Program-made: the position numbers and the translations under genes
Notes under the pieces: generated by a model
What the model was told of the DNA's origin: nothing
The model's database searches: none
The model's input: the letters and a program-made list of their open reading frames with translations, nothing else
In this document: positions 32,701 to 44,902 of the stretch, piece after piece
Numbering within the stretch: the first letter of the stretch is position 1
How the letters are laid out: every line of letters starts with the position of its first letter
Assembly: GCA_973895155.1 (NCBI GenBank)
Contig: OZ316891.1
Coordinates: 25,606,001 to 25,670,000 of the forward strand
DNA from: Marsupella aquatica
Lineage: Eukaryota > Marchantiophyta
Direction: 5' to 3'
Length of the DNA: 64,000 nt

Positions 32701-34926
32701 TCATCATAATCAAAGACTTTGGGATTGTCCTTGCCACTTACACCATTCTTCATATCTGGAATTGAGAGTAACGTGTCAAACAGGCAAACCAAGCAGACCT
32801 CAAAGAAAAACTATGTTCATCATGCTCTATACTTAAAGTTCTTTCGAAAACTAGTATTATAGCCAAGTAACTGATTTCCTAAATGCCAAGGACAGCAAGA
32901 TTTGGTTGAGATGATTTAAGTATTCAACACAACGGTGGAGTTTATTGATTCAAGAGAATAAGTCTACAGCAAAGTTGGATGAGTTGCACCGTTGCTTTTT
33001 AATATGCCGTTTCGGTGGGCAATGCTCCGAGGTCTTCACACGATTAATTAATTACCCTCACATTCAATTTGAGGATTCATTTTACAGCAAGGTAGAGAGC
33101 AGCAACCTCTCACGCGTAACGAGTGGTCAAGCACCCAATCAGAAAATTTGAATCGGGAGGTACATGTTGCAGATAGATAACCGTAAAGTTTGAAACAGTA
33201 TGAGATGTGCACATAATTCTTACCATTGAGTGATAACGAAGAAACAGGATGCTTGCCGTAGAAACTGCTCTCGTCATAGCTCCAAGGGCCACATTGAACC
33301 AGACTCTCCCGTGTACTCCACGACCTTTGAGAGAGGGCCCTACTAGAGGACGCTCGATCATCATAGGAGCTGCTACTTGGAGATCGAGGATCTAAAAGCC
33401 GCTTCCTGTTTTTGTAGCAAAATAGTTTCCTATTCTGGAGAAAAAATATGAGAGAAGCGACGGCAGCAATAAATAGCAAGGCAGCCAGCACGATGCCCAC
33501 GATGCTCCCGAAACCGATGCTAGTACTTGCGCCTGGAAGATCTGCGGATGCATGATCCGAGAAGATATACAAAACAAAAGTGAGCTATGAACCATTCTCT
33601 ACTCAGTGATCCGGCCAGTTCGGTCGGTGGTCTACAAAAACATGTCCATTTTACTTTAGATTCTCAAGTGACAAGTTATGAGTTTTCCCCCACATCAAGA
33701 TGTAAAGACTTTCCGCAAAACATAACACCGCAAGTCCCCGCACAAGTCGCCACAGATAAGAGTTTCCGACCATAGCCTGATAGACTCATCGTAGTTGTCT
33801 CATCAATTGGTTCTATAATAAATATCTGCGGAAGGGGAGCATATCTTACCAGGTGCAACATGAGGTGGAACAACAACGGGTTTAAGTGCTGCACAGTACA
33901 GGCCAATAATACCATCGTTAAAAGAACTGAGGTGATGGTGTGTCGCCATTCCAGCCCCTTTCGGGATAGCCGTTAAAACTACTTTTCAAGACATTTTTTC
34001 CACCTAGACCTATGACATATATTCAGCGCTTACACTGACTGATCCAGGGAAGTACTTCGAGTGACATGATAGGGCCTAAAGAGATTATCGTCGAATGCCA
34101 AACTTGACGACTCTGACATAATATCTGTAGTTATATCGGTAACAATTCATTATATTATCCCATTAAGGACGCCATCCACGACCTGCAACCATTCTTCTTA
34201 ACGTCGTCTACATCAATAACATCATGATAGCATAAACTATTGTACTGGTTGAATCCGGATAGGTGTACCTTCCGAAAAGCTGAGAGAAAACCTCGTTACA
34301 ATCCGGTACCAATGTTACTTACCAGAATCATGGATAGGAATATAGTATGGCGTTTGGCTCGCTAGATAATCTTGCTCCATTATACCATTGATGTTCATTA
34401 TTGTCGCCGTAGAGGTGTTGAAACGAATTGCCAGGCGCTCCAGCGTATCGTCATGCTGGATCACGTATGTTAATAGAGGCTGTCCCAGGGAAGCGAGGCA
34501 TCCACAGTACAGATCTACTTGCAAAAGCTGGCCATCCGTAAGGCTTTGTTGCATATTTGTTATGCGGGCCAGATATTCATACGGTCCCGTGGCTATAGAA
34601 ACTTCCGTGTCTCCAGCAGTTACCCTATAGGCTGCCTCCGCCAAGTAGGTGAAGCTATCCGCACACAAACATTGGAGGGAAACTATCACTACACCAGTTT
34701 CAAAGTTGGTATCCTCTCGCGTAATTGCATCCTGCGAAACGGAGAACAGAGTTGCCACAGAAGCCAGAGTATCCGAATCACGACGCGTATAATATAGGTA
34801 TGCCGGACAGGAGCTCCCCACTGCGCTGCAAGTCATGGGACCCTTCAGCTGGCATGAAACGTTTGAAACGTCCCTTAACAACATGACTGTGACTACGAGT
34901 AGACATATCGAGGAAGAGGCGGCCAT
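29766..34926 (-). CDS. LysM domain receptor-like kinase (LYK3-like), 10 exons
   Basis: This is a plasma-membrane receptor kinase of the family that senses chitin or lipochitooligosaccharides. Exons, all in phase: 34323-34926, 33850-33888, 33224-33541, 32610-32755, 32063-32255, 31160-31311, 30918-31021, 30612-30750, 30170-30274 and 29766-29930; 654 residues. Residues 1-25 form a signal peptide. The ectodomain has paired Cys motifs (CLC, CGC) and LysM-like segments ([20 protein letters not shown]). A membrane span follows ([20 protein letters not shown]). The kinase has the glycine loop [43 protein letters not shown] and [10 protein letters not shown], and ends with the family tail [19 protein letters not shown]. 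Two odd residues: the helix-C Glu is Gln ([10 protein letters not shown]), and the catalytic-loop Lys after HRD is Asn. Activity may be weak or absent. Confidence 0.9.
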
Positions 34927-37487
34927 TTCACTTCGCTAGCTGCAGATTGGCCTGCTCGTCATTTATTTATTATGCCTCAGAGAATGTCAGCATTGTTCGT
35001 TCGGCAGCTTTGAGAAATTCCCGTTTAGGACAATTTTGGCATCAGAATCAATCAGTACCCGACGTCTCTTAAGACGCGGCTGTCACATCCAACGCGTCCA
35101 TAGAAAATTCTGCCAGAGCTGTCCACTTTCGTCCCTGTACCGTAGCATCGATTCGAGCCTTCACGTCAATAACAATCGCGGAACTGTTCGTCCACCGTCT
35201 GAGGTTCTGGAGTGAGGGGGAAAGGAGAGATCGAAACAGACTGGAGGCAGACAGAAAAATTCAGGAGGATGTTCCTGCCAATCAGGGATCTATCCATTGC
35301 TTTTTTCGTCGACCAGAACAGCCGCTCAAGGTCTTTCACTCCAATGCAAGGAAACTAAGGTAATCCATCGCCAACGCAAGAATTTGAATCTCACTCGAGA
35401 CAGACAGACACAGGAAGCCTCTGAACGCAGGAAACCCGGCGGGAACCCCCAGACTGCACCGCATCCCTCTGCATGGAAAGGTCGACGTGATGCCAAAATC
35501 TGGGGGACGGTCTTCTGTTGACCTCACTGGTGACGAGAAACTGTATATATAATGCTGTGGTAGGAAGCAGCTCGCGTGCAGTCATCCACATAGCTTCGAT
35601 TGGCTGCAAAGCCTTCTTTCGTCCCGACCAATTCCCACTCCGGAGTCCGAAGAGGGCGTGCATGTTAGATGCATGAGCTTGGCGCACACCAGCAAAGCAT
35701 TGGTCAGGCCATCATGAGTCGTTTCTCTTTCCTCGTTATTGAATCCACAATCATTAATTTCTCGCCAATTCAACTGTAATGTGTGTGCCCTCTCGACAAA
35801 AACGTACAGTACTACAATATCGTTATTGGTATGTTTATTGCTGTGCGCTTCCATTACTCCCTAGTTGCGCATCAGCAGAAATCAGATAGGGGAGACGAAT
35901 ACTGTAGATCATTGTACCGTAGCGACAGACATCTGCGCGAGATCGACACGCATTGATTTCTTTCGTTGCCATCCGTGAAGGTCCCCGGCCAGACGATTCG
36001 AAATTCATCATGACTGGAATAGTCTCGTCAGTCGTCACGACAGCACTGCACTGCACGGCATGCTCTGCCTCTTATCCACCCTCGTCGAAGTTCTGACTCC
36101 TACGTACTGTCTTGTTCACCTAATATCGAACGGACCTTTTTTTTCAAATTGCCTCGATGGCTGGAATTCTCGACCATCAATCTGTAATAGGTAGTGTATG
36201 TTCCCTCGCGACACAAAAGCAGGGAACTTCCATGACCATACGACCATTACTGGTCAATTTCTCATCACGAGAATGTGATCAGGGGAATGATTGTACCTTC
36301 GTGACAAACAGCATCGGTCTCGGTGTACCGGTCGAGCACGCATTGATTTCGTTCGATGGCACTTGTCTACCTTAGGGTCTGACGACGCGAAGTAGATGAC
36401 TGTAGACCTTCGATGTCACAGGAAAATCTTTAGGGCTGACGACATGAAATTGATCTACTGACATACATTTCATCGATCACGCATTGATTTCTCGATGTCA
36501 TCCGTCATCGGTGAATGAATTTCCCCGTCTGAGGACTACTGGAAAGAGGAAAGAGGAAAGAGGAAAGAGGAAATTGGGTCCGTCATGAATGAAAACGGAA
36601 AAAGCTCGTCAGTCATCATTACAGTACTCTTCCCTCTTTTCAGAATGCGCTTCCGTGGAGTTATCGTGAGGGGTTAGGAGTACGCACCTCCCACCCCTGT
36701 TTTAGAGTTCTCACTCGTATTCTCAATATAAGGTAACCAGGCCCGTGACCAATGAGGTTTGGTCACAAAAGCTGAATTCTTGCAAATGCTTCTCTTTAAT
36801 ATTGTATTTTGTAAAATCTTATGCACAGAGATTATATGCACAGAAAAAAAAAGGAGGCATTTTCGGGCCCCCTCACAAAGCTGAACTGAAAGTTCAGCCA
36901 ATGAGGGTCTGGTTTGGGATTAATAACCTGTAATAGTGAGACCAGAAAGTGAAGTTAATTAATTTGACTGGCTGTAGTTGGGAAATTTTTCTCAGCTTTG
37001 GAGCCAGGTTCAAGCTAGAACCCTTGCCCAGACCTCCACTACAGTACACATTGGATAGGAAAGTTACTTTCAGGCAAGAAATTATGGGAAATAGCAAGTA
37101 TCTCCCAATATGATTACACATCAGCAACCTACATTCAGTGTACAGAAATTACAACACACTCCATTTATTTTCTAGAGCCCAAAAACTTGTGTCCAGGTAA
37201 TTGCACATCAAAGTGTGACAATATATGGTGTAAGATGCCACTTCATACCATAATAAACCCAAATATGTTGTTTAAATATTATCTGGCTATGGGATTTTGA
37301 TGTGCAATTAACAGGAAACCAAAAACTTTGGTAGAGGTACCATCTAGTGCTAGGGGGTTACAAACTAGTACTAGTGTTGGTGAGTAAATTCTGTATGGAA
37401 TACAGGCTATGGGTTGGTAGCCATTTTTACTCAAGGCTCCTATTCTCATAATGTGGTGCTTGCAAATGTGCAGCCAGGTAATAGTTT
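34927..37487. other. Intergenic stretch upstream of the LysM kinase
   Basis: No gene is supported. A CACGCATTGATTTC motif recurs at about 35948, 36338 and 36478 with related flanks (TCGTTGCCATCCGT), which suggests a diverged local repeat. A short AAAGAGG microsatellite lies at 36541-36573. ORFs here are short and without domains. The kinase promoter should lie just above 34926. Confidence 0.4.
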
Positions 37488-37496
37488 TTTGGACAG

Positions 37497-37805
37497 AACC
37501 AGTTGGTTGTGGTCAGTTGGCCAGGGGATGAGCCTAGAACTGAGAGGTCCCAGGTTCGATCCCCCCTCCACATGCAAGGGTTGTGGAGGGTGAGTCTCTG
37601 TGTGGGTGGGGTGTAGTGGTGGTAGTATTGGTCTCTCTTCCGCCCTGGCTGGTCCGCTTTGGGCTCTGGTCCAACCCTCTCTCCCTCCTGGTCCTGGGTA
37701 TGGCCCCCCTTGTGGGCTACCCTACAGAGGTGCATGCTCCGGAGTTGATCATCTATCCTCTGTTGGATGGGCCAGCTTTTGGTTTCAAGGCAACAAAAAA
37801 AAGTG
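37497..37805 (+). mobile_element. tRNA-derived SINE with target-site duplication
   Basis: An internal RNA polymerase III promoter is visible: A-box TGGTCAGTTGG at 37510-37520 and B-box GGTTCGATCCC at 37553-37563, 33 bases apart as in tRNA genes. The body continues for about 230 bp of unrelated sequence and ends in an A-rich tail (ACAAAAAAAA, about 37793-37802). TTTGGACAG occurs directly before (37488-37496) and after (37806-37814), as expected of a target-site duplication. Such elements are copied by LINE machinery in trans. The plus-strand ORFs inside are incidental. Confidence 0.75.
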
Positions 37806-37814
37806 TTTGGACAG

Positions 37815-38603
37815 GATGTTTAGGGACAGGGCAGGGTTCTAGACTGTAACCTGCTACCTGGATGTTCAAAAAAGATCCCGGGTTGCCACTGGGTGCAGTG
37901 TTACAGCCTAGTAATCCTATACATCATTCCACACCCTCCATCAGGGCCTGGCAGGCTATGGACTCCGGAGCGGGAATTGGTCAAGACGAAAGAAGGCTTT
38001 GCAGCCAATCTAGCCCGGTTTCTATTCGTTGCATCCTTCCCTGGTATCCCGACAATTTTTCTTAGGATAGGTCACAAAGGGAAATGCAGAATGGCATTTT
38101 TGGGGAGCAGCAAAAAGTTTTGCATGGCAAACTGTACCTAAACTTGTGCTTGGATAGGACACCAATTTCCCTTTTCCTCTGTACTCTGCACACTACGTGC
38201 TCCAACCACAGTGTGTTTTGTGAGAAGAGCATGCCCAATACATGACAATCGCTGGTGCATGACATTTTTTGTGTGGGAGGGCTAAATGGTCCTGGAGGCA
38301 CAAAAACAGGCGCTTACAAGCCTGAGCTCTCAAACCAGAGCAGATGCTCTTGTGTCCACGTTGCATGTACATGGATGGCCTTGTAAACACACTACCTCAT
38401 TTTCACTCTAATTACCCTGTTTATCATATTCGGTGTACTACAGAAATGGTGTGACACTGTAAATAGTGAGTAACAGTAATATGTGAGTAAAGAGTTTTGG
38501 AGCCCAAAGAACACTAATCATAACATAATAGTGAATAGTGAATCTAATCAGGATTCCTATGAAAACACTCAAAGGAAAACTATGTTAATACAGAGGTATT
38601 GTT
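37815..38603. other. Spacer between SINE and LINE
   Basis: No gene is visible. The sequence resembles neither neighbour and ends in a run of TAATAGTGAATAGTGAATC-type short repeats at about 38520-38545. Confidence 0.35.
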
Positions 38604-40914
38604 AGTAAGACTGTTAAGACATACAAGGCTTGAAACTCATCAACGACAATAGGCTTTGTCATCAACTCTTCACTGATGAGACCGGTTTGTTCCTAGCTGC
38701 CACAGAGAAGGAATTCCAGACAGCAAGGGGAATTGTCCAACAGGACGAGAACATCTCCGACGCCCTCTTAAATGTGCATAAATCTAAAATCATTCCTGTC
38801 TATCTCTCGGAGGGAGTTTATCCCGAGTGGCTACAGAATACTGGATGCAGGATTGCCAAGGCCAGGAAGGTCACTGAGTACCTGGGGTGTCCTATTGGCT
38901 ATAAGGTGCGACCCTCCCATGAAGCTACTTTTTTGGTCGGGAAACTAAGAAGTCGCTTGTGCCACTGGACTAACAGGAGCCTCACCATGGCTGGGAGGTC
39001 TATTTTGCTGGAGCATGTTTTGCGGTCAATTCCTACCTATCACCTGATGTCATTGGCGTTGTACAAAACCGGATACCAAGAGATGGAAAAAGTTTGTCGT
39101 CATTTTCTGTGGGGATCCAAGAAGGGGTTTGAGAACATCACTGGCCACAAGAAAGCTCTCATAGCCTGGAAGGTCATCGTCTCACCCAAAGGGGACGGGG
39201 GATTGGGAATTCAACCTTTTGGCGAGCAAGCTCAAACGCTGAAGACGAGGCACATCTTTAAACTTATTGTTGGTTTGGACCATGATTGGCTGAGAATGGC
39301 ACAAGAAATCATTACAAAGGGGCTAAAATTCAAGTACAGGGAAGAAAGAGAGAAGAGGTTGGACTGCCACTGAAGCACTACTATTGAGTGATGAATTGTT
39401 GATCAAAGGTTTGCATACTTTGAAGAGCCTGGTCCAGGGATGGGTGGCCAAGAGACAATAGCTCAAATTAACTTTGGGGAAGGCAAGTTACCATCTCACC
39501 TCTCCATTGAGCAGACGGTGGTCTTGTACATCTGCAACGTGCATGGCTCTACTCAACCGGGGTTGGACCTGAGGAGATTCCTGGCTAATCGCAACATCAA
39601 GAAACTCCTTGATCTCCAGACTCAGGAGGAGATCCAGTACCAGATTCGGAGCACACGGATTGGGAATGCAGAGTTCAGTACCTTTTACAACAAACTGAAA
39701 CAAAATAGTGGAATTACTAATGAGGAGTTGCATGAATGTGGGGGTTGGCAGTGGGATTGGAAGGGGAAAACTAGGGGTTGGATTTTGCTAACAGGACTTG
39801 AGGCCAAAGCCACACTCCAGAGCTGCCTGATGTCACTAAGCTAAACCGACGATGGGGGCAAACCAATGCCCCACAAGGTTGGAAGCAGACTTGGAAGAAA
39901 CTTTGGGGTGGCTGGTCTTTCCCTAAGGTGAGATTTTCCATGTGGCGCCTTTTGAATCCGTGTTTCTTTACCTACGGCCAGGCGAGCCACTGGGGTGTGT
40001 GTGATGGCATTTGTGCTAGGTGCAAAAACCAGTTTGAGCACACGGAGCACATGTTCTTCAGCTGCAGATCTATCACCACAAGATGGAATGAGATGCAAAG
40101 ATTGTTGCAACATACTACCACTTTGAAGATACCTCAAGGTTCCCTGTATGAAGCTATTGTTGCTGCCATTCAGGTGCACAAGAGGAAACCCAGCCCGCTG
40201 GTTCTGATCATGGAGATGTGCTCCAATATTTGGAACGAGAGAAATGCCGCTGTTTTTTCTCAATTTCTGGGGCGCCTTCCCGGTTGGGTTGTTTTACGTC
40301 AAACTGAAACCCATCTCCAAACTATGATTGACATAATTTGCCACTCTGAGAGGAAATGGAAACAACTACAACTTGCAATCTGCCAACTCTAGGTTTTTCT
40401 TAAGCCTTGGGAGAAAATTGACAGCCCTCTAGCCCTGAATTTTGATGATGCAAATGGCTGACAAACATCCCAGCACTATGAGGTGGCCTGACCTTAGACA
40501 GGACAGAAGTACTACCCACTACACTAAGGTTACTAATCATGGGAGTATCCCTTTGGACCTGAAGAGTTGGGACCAACCTAGTGATAGGAACAGGAACAAG
40601 GCGGATAACAAGTGTAGGAGGGTTATGATTGATAACTCTAGACAGCCCAAGGTTTTTTTGGAATTTATGCCTCTTGGTAGAAGTAAACAGAATAGGGATA
40701 AGTCTGTTTGGAACACCAATAGGGGCACCATTTGGTGGGTTCTTAGGGTTCCTTGGCCTGATTAGTGGTTTGGGTGTTTTTCTTTGGGTTCTTTGGCCCC
40801 CGGGTGTTGGGGCCCCTCTTTGTGTTCTTTGCTTGGGTGGCTTTTGTCCCCTTGCCTGGTATTGATGGGTTTTCACGCCCCCCTTTTCTCAAAGAGAAAA
40901 AAAGTAAGACTGTT
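38604..40914 (+). mobile_element. 5'-truncated L1-type LINE with 12-bp target-site duplication
   Basis: AGTAAGACTGTT occurs at 38604-38615 and again at 40903-40914, immediately after an A-rich tail (AAAGAGAAAAAA). The insert begins inside the reverse-transcriptase gene. The first ORF reads LCHQLFTDETGLFL, a mutated FADDT active site, then LTMAGRSILLEHVLRSIPTY and FLWGSKKGFENI, standard for plant L1 elements. Further frames carry the zf-RVT region (FSMWRLLNPCFFTYGQ; CARCKNQFEHTEHMFFSC). At least two frameshifts, near 39375 and 39840, and the changed active site make it inactive. The 3' UTR runs from about 40392 to 40902. Confidence 0.9.
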
Positions 40915-42250
40915 TCAGGTGCGGGTTCAAGTTTTTACTAGCTACATTCAAAAGCTACTCCCTGGGCGCATTGTCTAGTCAGAGTGAAGACTCTAGACTG
41001 TGACTCTAAGTGAGGGCTACAGTGAAAGTGAGATATGTTAAAAAAAACACATATGGGGGCAAAGATGATGGGGGCAGAGATGAACACTAAATAGTATATA
41101 ACCCTTTTTTTTACAAACTTGTTTACCTCCTTCTCTCTATTTACTTCAAATAGAGAGAGTAATCAGACTAGTCTCCATGTTTTAGTTCTAGAGATTGCAA
41201 CAACTTTGTGTAATATCTGAGAGAAATGTGACTTTCTGATAGGGAAGAGCTACAGTGGGCACAATCTTACTACTAATTTGTAAACAGAAGCTACAATTGG
41301 GGTCTAGTCTTCTACTTACTTCAAATAGAGAGTAATAAATAATTAGGCTAGTCTCCATAACAAACTTTTTACTTCTGGAGATTGCAACAACTTCGTGTAA
41401 TTCCTGAGAGAAATGTGAATTTCTGAGAGGGTAGACAAAATATTCCTAATAATTTGCAAACAACACTTATAATTGAGGTCTAGGCTTGTAGAATGAAACC
41501 TCTAGACTGTAACTCTAGGGTCCCACCAAATGTATGTGAATGAAAAGCCCAGCCAGTAATTACAGATCAAAATATGGTAATATACAGTGTGCACTCATTG
41601 ATTCAAATAAAATAATGAGGTTTATCATGGTCTGGAGGGATATAGTACACAGTTTATATCATATTTTGATGTGCACTTATTGGAACCACTGAAAAGGATG
41701 AAATGTATTTCTCTACTTAGCAAGAATGAGATATATTTCTCTAGACTCTAACTCTAGGGCCCAGCAAATGTATGTGGATGAAGAGGTATTTCTCTAGACA
41801 GGACCCGCCAAATGTATGTGGATGAAGAGGTGGGATGTATTTCTCTAGACAGGGCCCACCAAATGTATGTGGATGACGAGGATGGGATGTATAAGATAAT
41901 CATCATGCTAATTTGCTAATTCTTGTCACTAGCCTGAATGCACATCCTTTGAATGTTAATAGGAATGACGACTCATTCTTTTCATTTGCAAATTTTGGTG
42001 TGGCCCTAGTCACTGTTTAGAGGCCACTGTTTAGAGGCTTCACTACTCTAGCTTTATTAGAAACATGAAAGGGGGGCATTCATGCTCGTGGGTATCTGCA
42101 GTTGAGAGTGCAAAAGTCCAACAAAAGGAGCATAACATTATCGATCCAGTCTCCTTCCGTGGGTCTGCTGGGTGACAATTCAGTAGGTGTGGCTCCTGCG
42201 TCGTCGACCCATCTATCCTTACCTTTCGGTACGCAGTAACCCACCATTCT
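40915..42250. repeat. Dispersed-repeat block with internal duplications
   Basis: A roughly 120-bp segment (ACTTCAAATAGAGAG ... GGAGATTGCAACAACTT ... CTGAGAGAAATGTGA) occurs at about 41140-41250 and 41320-41435. A shorter unit (TTTCTCTAGACA..GGCCCACCAAATGTATGTGGATGA) occurs three times at about 41743-41885. The GGTCTAG and GGGCCCACCAAA motifs match copies near 4840, 21770, 51640 and 52080, so this is a genome-wide repeat family of unknown type. No ORF is credible. Confidence 0.6.
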
Positions 42251-42806
42251 CGTCTTATCTTATCTCGTCCCCAAAGACATGAAAAAAACTTGTTATCTAA
42301 ACTGTACTGCTCTCTCTCTGTCTGTCCGACCGAATCCTAGACTCTATGGTGATCAGCAGCACGATCTGGATTTCTATGGATGGAGTACGTTGCTCGAACT
42401 GACATCTGATTCTGTTCCATCGCATCTGATTCTGTTCCATCGCTTCGAAGAAACATATGATACCTTCATTGTTCGAACGCTGACGAGCCAATTCGCCCCG
42501 CTCCTGACTCTTAATCAATGCTCACTCCTAGCTCTTTTCTAGCTGAAGAGCTAGAAATGAGCTTTTCAGCTACGGTCGTGCCTTCGGAAAGAGTGGCTTA
42601 TCATCTAGAGTAGAGTTGCGTAGACCATTGAGTGTCTTTGTGCCTCGAAGATTTCACAGAATTCCATTCCAATTATTGAGTCTCTCCGTATGTCTCGGCA
42701 TTTTGATTGTCGACGATTATGTTCTTTCGGCTTCTCCAGCAGCGAAGGGAAAGAGTGAGGAGAAGAAGGAGGACGAATTGATTCAGAGACAGACAGACAG
42801 TCGAGA

Positions 42807-44902
42807 ATGGTAGACGACCAGTTCGAACGCGCGTTGGAATCACTCAAGAGGGGGAGATGTGTTGCGGTCCTCGATGCGGAGTCTAGAGAGGCCGAGACCG
42901 ATCTCTTCTTCCCTGCAGAGTCACTCTTGCCTCAGAATCTCCGGTTGTTACGCACTGCGGCGGGAGGGGAGCTGTACATTGCCATCGGGCACGATGTGGC
43001 CGCTGCATTCGGCTTGCCATTCATCGGCGAGGTGCTGGCGGAGAGCCAGCTCGGTGAGAGCTATCCCGTCCTGCAGCACATGAGCAAGGAGCGGCTGAAA
43101 ATGTGCCAAGGCTCGTGCTCCGTGGGGCTGTCTCTCGATCACAGGAGCCTGAAAACGGGTGCTCCGGATGTGGAGAGGAGCTACACTTGTCGGAGATTGG
43201 CGGAGCTCTACAAAGAGGTAGTTAAGGGCGGCGTTGCAGTTGACGAGGCGGGGAGATTGTTCGGGAAGGAGTTCCACACTCCTGGTCACATCTTCATGTG
43301 CGTGGAAAATGGCAAAGGGCTGCAAGTGCGCACCGGGCACACCGAGCTCTCTGTAGCTCTGGCGCGAGCTGCTGGCATTGTACCTATCATGGTATTGTAT
43401 TCTCTCTCCCTCCCTTCATGACCCTGTCGATCACCCATTCACACCTGAATCAGTCACACAGCGAGGGTCCTTTCTAGTGATCAAAATTTTGGTTGTCAGC
43501 ATTTGCTCTATCGTTTAGCTATTAGTTACTTTTACTCTCTTGAGTTCACTTCCCATTTTCTGTGGTTTGTAACTCCATACGGAAATCTTGGTACGGTCAA
43601 CTGTCGTGCATTCATTCAACATAAATGTTGACACGGTGAACATTGCATTTTAGTTATTCTATTAAATCTGGTCATTGCTGAATTTGTCATGGTCTTTCTC
43701 TTTCCCTTCCTCTGAGGTCAATCAAACCTGAACCATTCGCGGATTCGCCTAATAAGTATTTTTAGTAATTCAAAAAATCTCTCTTGTACATTTGCTCGCT
43801 CATGAATGATGATGAATTTGTCAGCTCTGCATTCTAGTCATGCTTGTTCCAGTAGTTAAAGTACCAGTCTTTGGGACTCAGTCATGCCATATCATTTAGC
43901 TCCCTGTGACAGTTATTAGTGGTGCACATTAGTGGCATTGTGTCCTTGTGGCGCTAACTCTTCAACTTCTCCTTTGAGACCTAGACTCTTTCGTACCATG
44001 TCTCATTGTATGTAAGTAGTTTGAACGAATTCGCGTCCATGAGATCACGAATTCAGCACAGACTCTTGTCGGTTTAGATCTCCATTAATTACTGGCCCAC
44101 TGTCCTGGAAGACCACCTGTCGGCCAGAACTTTGGGACTTAAAGCTCGTCCGCTGGACGTCAGTCTGAGATTATTGTGCATATTTACCTGACCGGCAAAT
44201 GTTCTTGAGCGTCCTGCGAAGGACTGAATTGCAATAGTGTACTCGTTCTTTACTCAGTCCCTCCTTCAAATGCAAGTAAGAGTGTCATAAAAGAAGCCCA
44301 GGATATTCGCCACCATTCATCCTCGTCTTTGGATATCTAACCAGCACGAAGCTTACTTTACTTCCTCCGTATGATCTCTGATCAAGATCTTCTTTGCTTC
44401 ATGGCTCTCAAGTGTCTTGTAGCAAGATGAGCTCACCCACCATTTAAATCGGGATTCTTTGACATTCTAGATGTTGATGCTAGGACTGACAATGCACTAC
44501 TGACAGTAGATATTGATGATCATGATGTAACTTTGTAACGTGAATACCCACTTCATATTAAATAGCAGTAGCGCCAGTAGTTATGAGAGACTATATCTTT
44601 CATTCTTTTATATCTTGAGAAAGCTCCTCACTTCTGCTGGAGTAAATTAGGTAGTTTTCCTAATACACTGAATCTAAGTGTAGATGTCATGTACGTATAG
44701 GACCATCTCAGTTTGACACTCATAGTTAAGTCCTGTTCTCTTGCAGGTTGGATGTGTCATGTTGAGCAATGAAGGGGACAAATATGGTGCATTGGAGTCT
44801 GACTTGGCCAGGTCCTGGACAGCCGCCCATGAAGTTCCTTTTCTTACAGGGCAGGTGGTTACAGATAAGCTCAAAGTAGAAACGAGCAACGGTTATACTT
44901 AA
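42807..44902 (+). CDS. ribB: 3,4-dihydroxy-2-butanone 4-phosphate synthase, stand-alone archaeal-type RibB
   Basis: The enzyme converts ribulose 5-phosphate to dihydroxybutanone phosphate and formate, the four-carbon branch of riboflavin synthesis. Exon 1 is 42807-43391 and exon 2 is 44747-44902 (TTGCAG acceptor), in phase, for 246 residues. Visible motifs are AVLDAESREAETDLFFPAES (metal and phosphate site), LRLLRTAAGGELYIAIGHDV, GKEFHTPGHIFMCV and VRTGHTELSVALARAAGIVP. The AAGG and GKEF-(H/R)-(T/S)PGH patterns and the RAAGIVPI context are those of archaeal RibB rather than of plant RIBA, which is fused to GTP cyclohydrolase II. Here nothing follows the domain and no transit peptide precedes it. 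The 1.36-kb intron shows that it is a eukaryotic gene. Confidence 0.85.

Noticed and set aside
33348-33915. Short minus-strand ORFs in other frames of the LysM kinase
   Set aside because: They overlap exons 2 and 3 in the wrong frame.
37510-37575. Functional tRNA gene
   Set aside because: Only A and B boxes are recognisable; acceptor stem and anticodon arm do not pair, and an A-rich tail with flanking duplication points to a SINE.
42859-43340. Overlapping ORFs on both strands of ribB
   Set aside because: Shadow frames of the RibB coding exon.
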